Shown one piece after another: positions 6,959 through 8,320 of a DNA stretch of 8,320 bases. The notes under the pieces are model-generated. The model had not been told where the DNA came from and ran no database searches. It was given only the letters and a program-made list of their open reading frames with translations. The position numbers were made by a program, and so were the translations under genes. Every line of letters starts with the position of its first letter. Position 1 is the first letter of the stretch. This DNA comes from Actinomycetes bacterium (GTDB lineage Bacteria > Actinomycetota > Acidimicrobiia > Acidimicrobiales > RAAP-2). The stretch lies in assembly GCA_021849765.1 (NCBI GenBank), contig JAJZSM010000060.1, forward strand, positions 1 through 8,320. Reading direction: 5' to 3'.

Positions 6959-6980
6959 TTCTACGTCGCTCTGCTTAACT
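6952..6980 (+). promoter_or_regulatory. Candidate promoter of the substrate-binding protein gene
   Basis: A perfect -35 TTGACA (6952-6957), an ideal 17-base spacer, then TTAACT (6975-6980), a weak -10 with three of six consensus bases. It shares bases with the minus-strand -35, so the two promoters are back to back and may compete for RNA polymerase. Confidence 0.55.
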
Positions 6981-7015
6981 CAAGTTCACGCGCGTCGTGG
7001 GGAAGCGTGATTTCT

Positions 7016-7022
7016 GGGAGGG
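7016..7022 (+). promoter_or_regulatory. Ribosome binding site of the substrate-binding protein gene
   Basis: GGGAGGG lies 4 bases before ATG 7027. It lies inside the longer open frame from GTG 6997, so the shorter start is chosen; the signal peptide also begins correctly there. Confidence 0.8.
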
Positions 7023-7026
7023 ATTC

Positions 7027-8241
7027 ATGAGAAGGAACTTACGGATGACCGTGGTGCCGCTTGCGGTGGCCACCATGGCCTTGAGCGTGTCACTCGGCAC
7101 GGTCCAGTCGTCGGGAGCGGCGTCGAAGAACGCGGCACCGGTGAAGGTCGGCATCGTCACCGAGGAGAGCGGGATCTTCTCGGCCTACGCCACGGAGTGG
7201 TTGCAGGGCGTGAAGATCGGCTTCCAGTACGCGACCAAAGGCACCAACAAGGTCAACGGACACACGATCAAGTTGTCGATCGAGGACTCGGCCGACAACC
7301 CGACCACCGCGGCCGCCGACTTCAAGAGCTACGTCGGCGCCGGCTACAAGATCATCGGCGGCACGGTCGACTCGAGCATCGCCACTGAGCTCGCGCCGCT
7401 CGCCCAGCAGAACAAGGTGCTCTACATCTCGGGTGCGGCCGCGGCCGACCAGGTGACCGGCGCCAACCGCTACACGTTCCGCTCCGGTCGCCAGACCTAC
7501 CAGGATGTCCAGACCGCCAAGTCCTACATCAAGGCCCTCGGCAAGGGTAAGACGGTGCTCGTCCTCGGTCAGGACTTCGCCTTCGGTCAGTCCTACGTCA
7601 CCGACGCGACCCAAGCCTTCGGTTCGCTTGGCGACACCGTCAAGAGCCTGCTCGTGCCGCTGACGACGACGGATTTCACGCCAACGGCGCTGCAGGTCCA
7701 GGCCATGCACCCCGACATCGTCTTCCTGGCGTGGGCCGGGGCGACCGGGGCGCCGTTGGCTCAGGCCCTCGACCAGCAGGGGATCTTCGCCAGCTCCAAA
7801 GTCGTTACCGGACTCGCGAACACCGCGACCTACCAGTTCTACGGCGCCGCGGGCCTGAAGTTCTACTACCTCTCGCTCTACAACTGGGAGTCGCCGCACA
7901 ACAAGATCAACACCTACCTCATCAAATCGATGCTGCGCGAGTACAAGCAGTACCCGGATCTCTTCACGGCCGACGGCTTCGTCTGGGCGCAGATGGTCGT
8001 GCGCGCGATCCAGACCGGACAGGGCACGAACGTCATGCACATGATCAAGGGACTCGAGGGGTGGAAGTTCCAGGCGCCCAAGGGAATGCAGCAGATCCGG
8101 GCCTCGGACCACGCGATGCTCCAGCCGATGTTCCAGGTCCAACTGGTCTCCACGGTGACCGGCGTCTACAAGCCCGTCACGCTCGCGACGTTGTCCGCGG
8201 CGCAGACCGCCCCTCCCGTCGTGGCGCACTTCGGCCACTAA
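7027..8241 (+). CDS. ABC transporter substrate-binding protein, branched-chain amino acid (LivK) type
   Basis: 404 residues. Residues 1-33 form a Sec signal peptide: MRRNLR, then a hydrophobic core VVPLAVATMALSVSLG and a small-residue region SSGAAS for cleavage. No lipobox cysteine is present and I see no cysteine anywhere in the protein. The mature part opens with VKVGIVTEESGIFSAYATEWLQGVKIGFQY, the first strand and ligand loop of the Peripla_BP_6 fold. It continues with VNGHTIKLSIEDSADNP, the hinge-side block LYISGAAAADQVTG, VLVLGQDFAFGQSY, and DIVFLAWAGATGAPLAQAL, all in LivK order. Such proteins bind leucine-type amino acids, but many relatives bind amides, urea or aromatic acids, so the ligand is open. 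The divergent position next to the acid-catabolism operon suggests a carboxylate or amino acid used by it (inference). The membrane and ATPase subunits would be further right. The stop is TAA, followed by an in-frame TAG. Confidence 0.93.
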   Translation: MRRNLRMTVVPLAVATMALSVSLGTVQSSGAASKNAAPVKVGIVTEESGIFSAYATEWLQGVKIGFQYATKGTNKVNGHTIKLSIEDSADNPTTAAADFKSYVGAGYKIIGGTVDSSIATELAPLAQQNKVLYISGAAAADQVTGANRYTFRSGRQTYQDVQTAKSYIKALGKGKTVLVLGQDFAFGQSYVTDATQAFGSLGDTVKSLLVPLTTTDFTPTALQVQAMHPDIVFLAWAGATGAPLAQALDQQGIFASSKVVTGLANTATYQFYGAAGLKFYYLSLYNWESPHNKINTYLIKSMLREYKQYPDLFTADGFVWAQMVVRAIQTGQGTNVMHMIKGLEGWKFQAPKGMQQIRASDHAMLQPMFQVQLVSTVTGVYKPVTLATLSAAQTAPPVVAHFGH

Positions 8242-8257
8242 GTAGTTCACTCGTTCC

Positions 8258-8320
8258 ATGGACACCGTCGTCGAACCCCAGTCCCTCGCCCTTCGGGTGA
8301 CGGGACTGGGGTTAGATCGG
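8258..8320 (+). CDS. Possible start of the next transporter gene (partial)
   Basis: An ATG 16 bases after the binding-protein stop opens a frame through the right edge. Its 21 codons translate MDTVVEPQSLALRVTGLGLD followed by Arg. LALRVTGLGLDR resembles the first beta-strand of an ABC ATPase such as LivG or LivF (usual form LxVxGLxxxFGG), which is what one expects next to a LivK gene. Against it: no clear ribosome binding site, a rare TTA codon, and a perfect inverted repeat within these same bases, which could instead mean a terminator. Too short to settle. Confidence 0.4.
   Translation, partial: MDTVVEPQSLALRVTGLGLDR
8274..8313 (+). terminator. Strong stem-loop after the substrate-binding protein gene
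   Basis: AACCCCAGTCCC (8274-8285) and GGGACTGGGGTT (8302-8313) are perfect 12-bp arms. The 16-base interior folds further as TCGCCC-ttc-GGGTGA with one G-T pair and a bulged C. No T run follows, so it may be a GC-rich-type terminator, an RNA-stabilising 3' stem, or an attenuator that makes binding protein exceed the membrane subunits. Confidence 0.6.

Noticed and set aside
5718..7010. 430-codon plus-strand open frame opposite the serine hydrolase
   Set aside because: Low-complexity, charge-rich translation with no motif. It also covers the divergent promoter, and the minus strand carries a clear hydrolase.
7090..8265. 391-codon minus-strand open frame opposite the binding-protein gene
   Set aside because: Its translation is rich in Arg, Gly, Asp and Val without family motifs. 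It exists because GC-rich codons on the plus strand rarely give stops on the other strand; the plus-strand LivK-type protein explains the DNA.
1..8320. CRISPR array, transposon, phage or anti-phage system
   Set aside because: I looked for regularly spaced repeats, transposase motifs, terminal inverted repeats and defence-protein domains and saw none. The genes belong to metabolism, transport and regulation.

Overview
The window comes from a high-GC bacterium. GC-ending codons, GTG starts, strong GGAGG-type ribosome binding sites, two TetR regulators and the gene families point to an actinobacterium. The branched-chain-amino-acid-type binding protein resembles those I associate with Acidimicrobiia-like lineages, but that placement is a guess from memory. 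No mobile element, CRISPR array, tRNA or rRNA is visible.

Layout: seven genes lie on the minus strand and at least one on the plus strand. At the left edge is the N-terminal part of a secreted SGNH/GDSL hydrolase (minus, start at 371). A 649-bp stretch without a convincing gene (372-1020) follows. Next come a TetR regulator (1021-1644) and a short AT-richer regulatory gap. Then comes a tightly packed minus-strand set, in transcription order from 6875 down to 1835: a beta-lactamase-fold serine hydrolase, the two subunits of a 3-oxoacid CoA-transferase (scoA and scoB, 4-bp overlap), a second TetR regulator, and an acyl-CoA ligase. The ligase reading frame is broken by an apparent one-base deletion in a G run near 2597. 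On the other side of a divergent promoter region (about 6876-7026) is a plus-strand substrate-binding protein of the LivK type (7027-8241). A perfect 12-bp inverted repeat follows it, overlapping what may be the first 21 codons of the next transporter gene.

How it may work together (inference): the binding protein captures a small carboxylate or amino-acid-like solute for an ABC importer whose other parts would lie to the right. The hydrolase could release an acid from an ester or lactone. The ligase would activate an acid as a CoA thioester, and ScoAB would move CoA from succinyl-CoA to acetoacetate or a similar 3-oxoacid. The embedded TetR would sense substrate or acyl-CoA. The substrate is not evident from sequence. 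Apart from the broken ligase frame and the regulatory architecture, these are known protein families. I see no strong evidence of a wholly new system.
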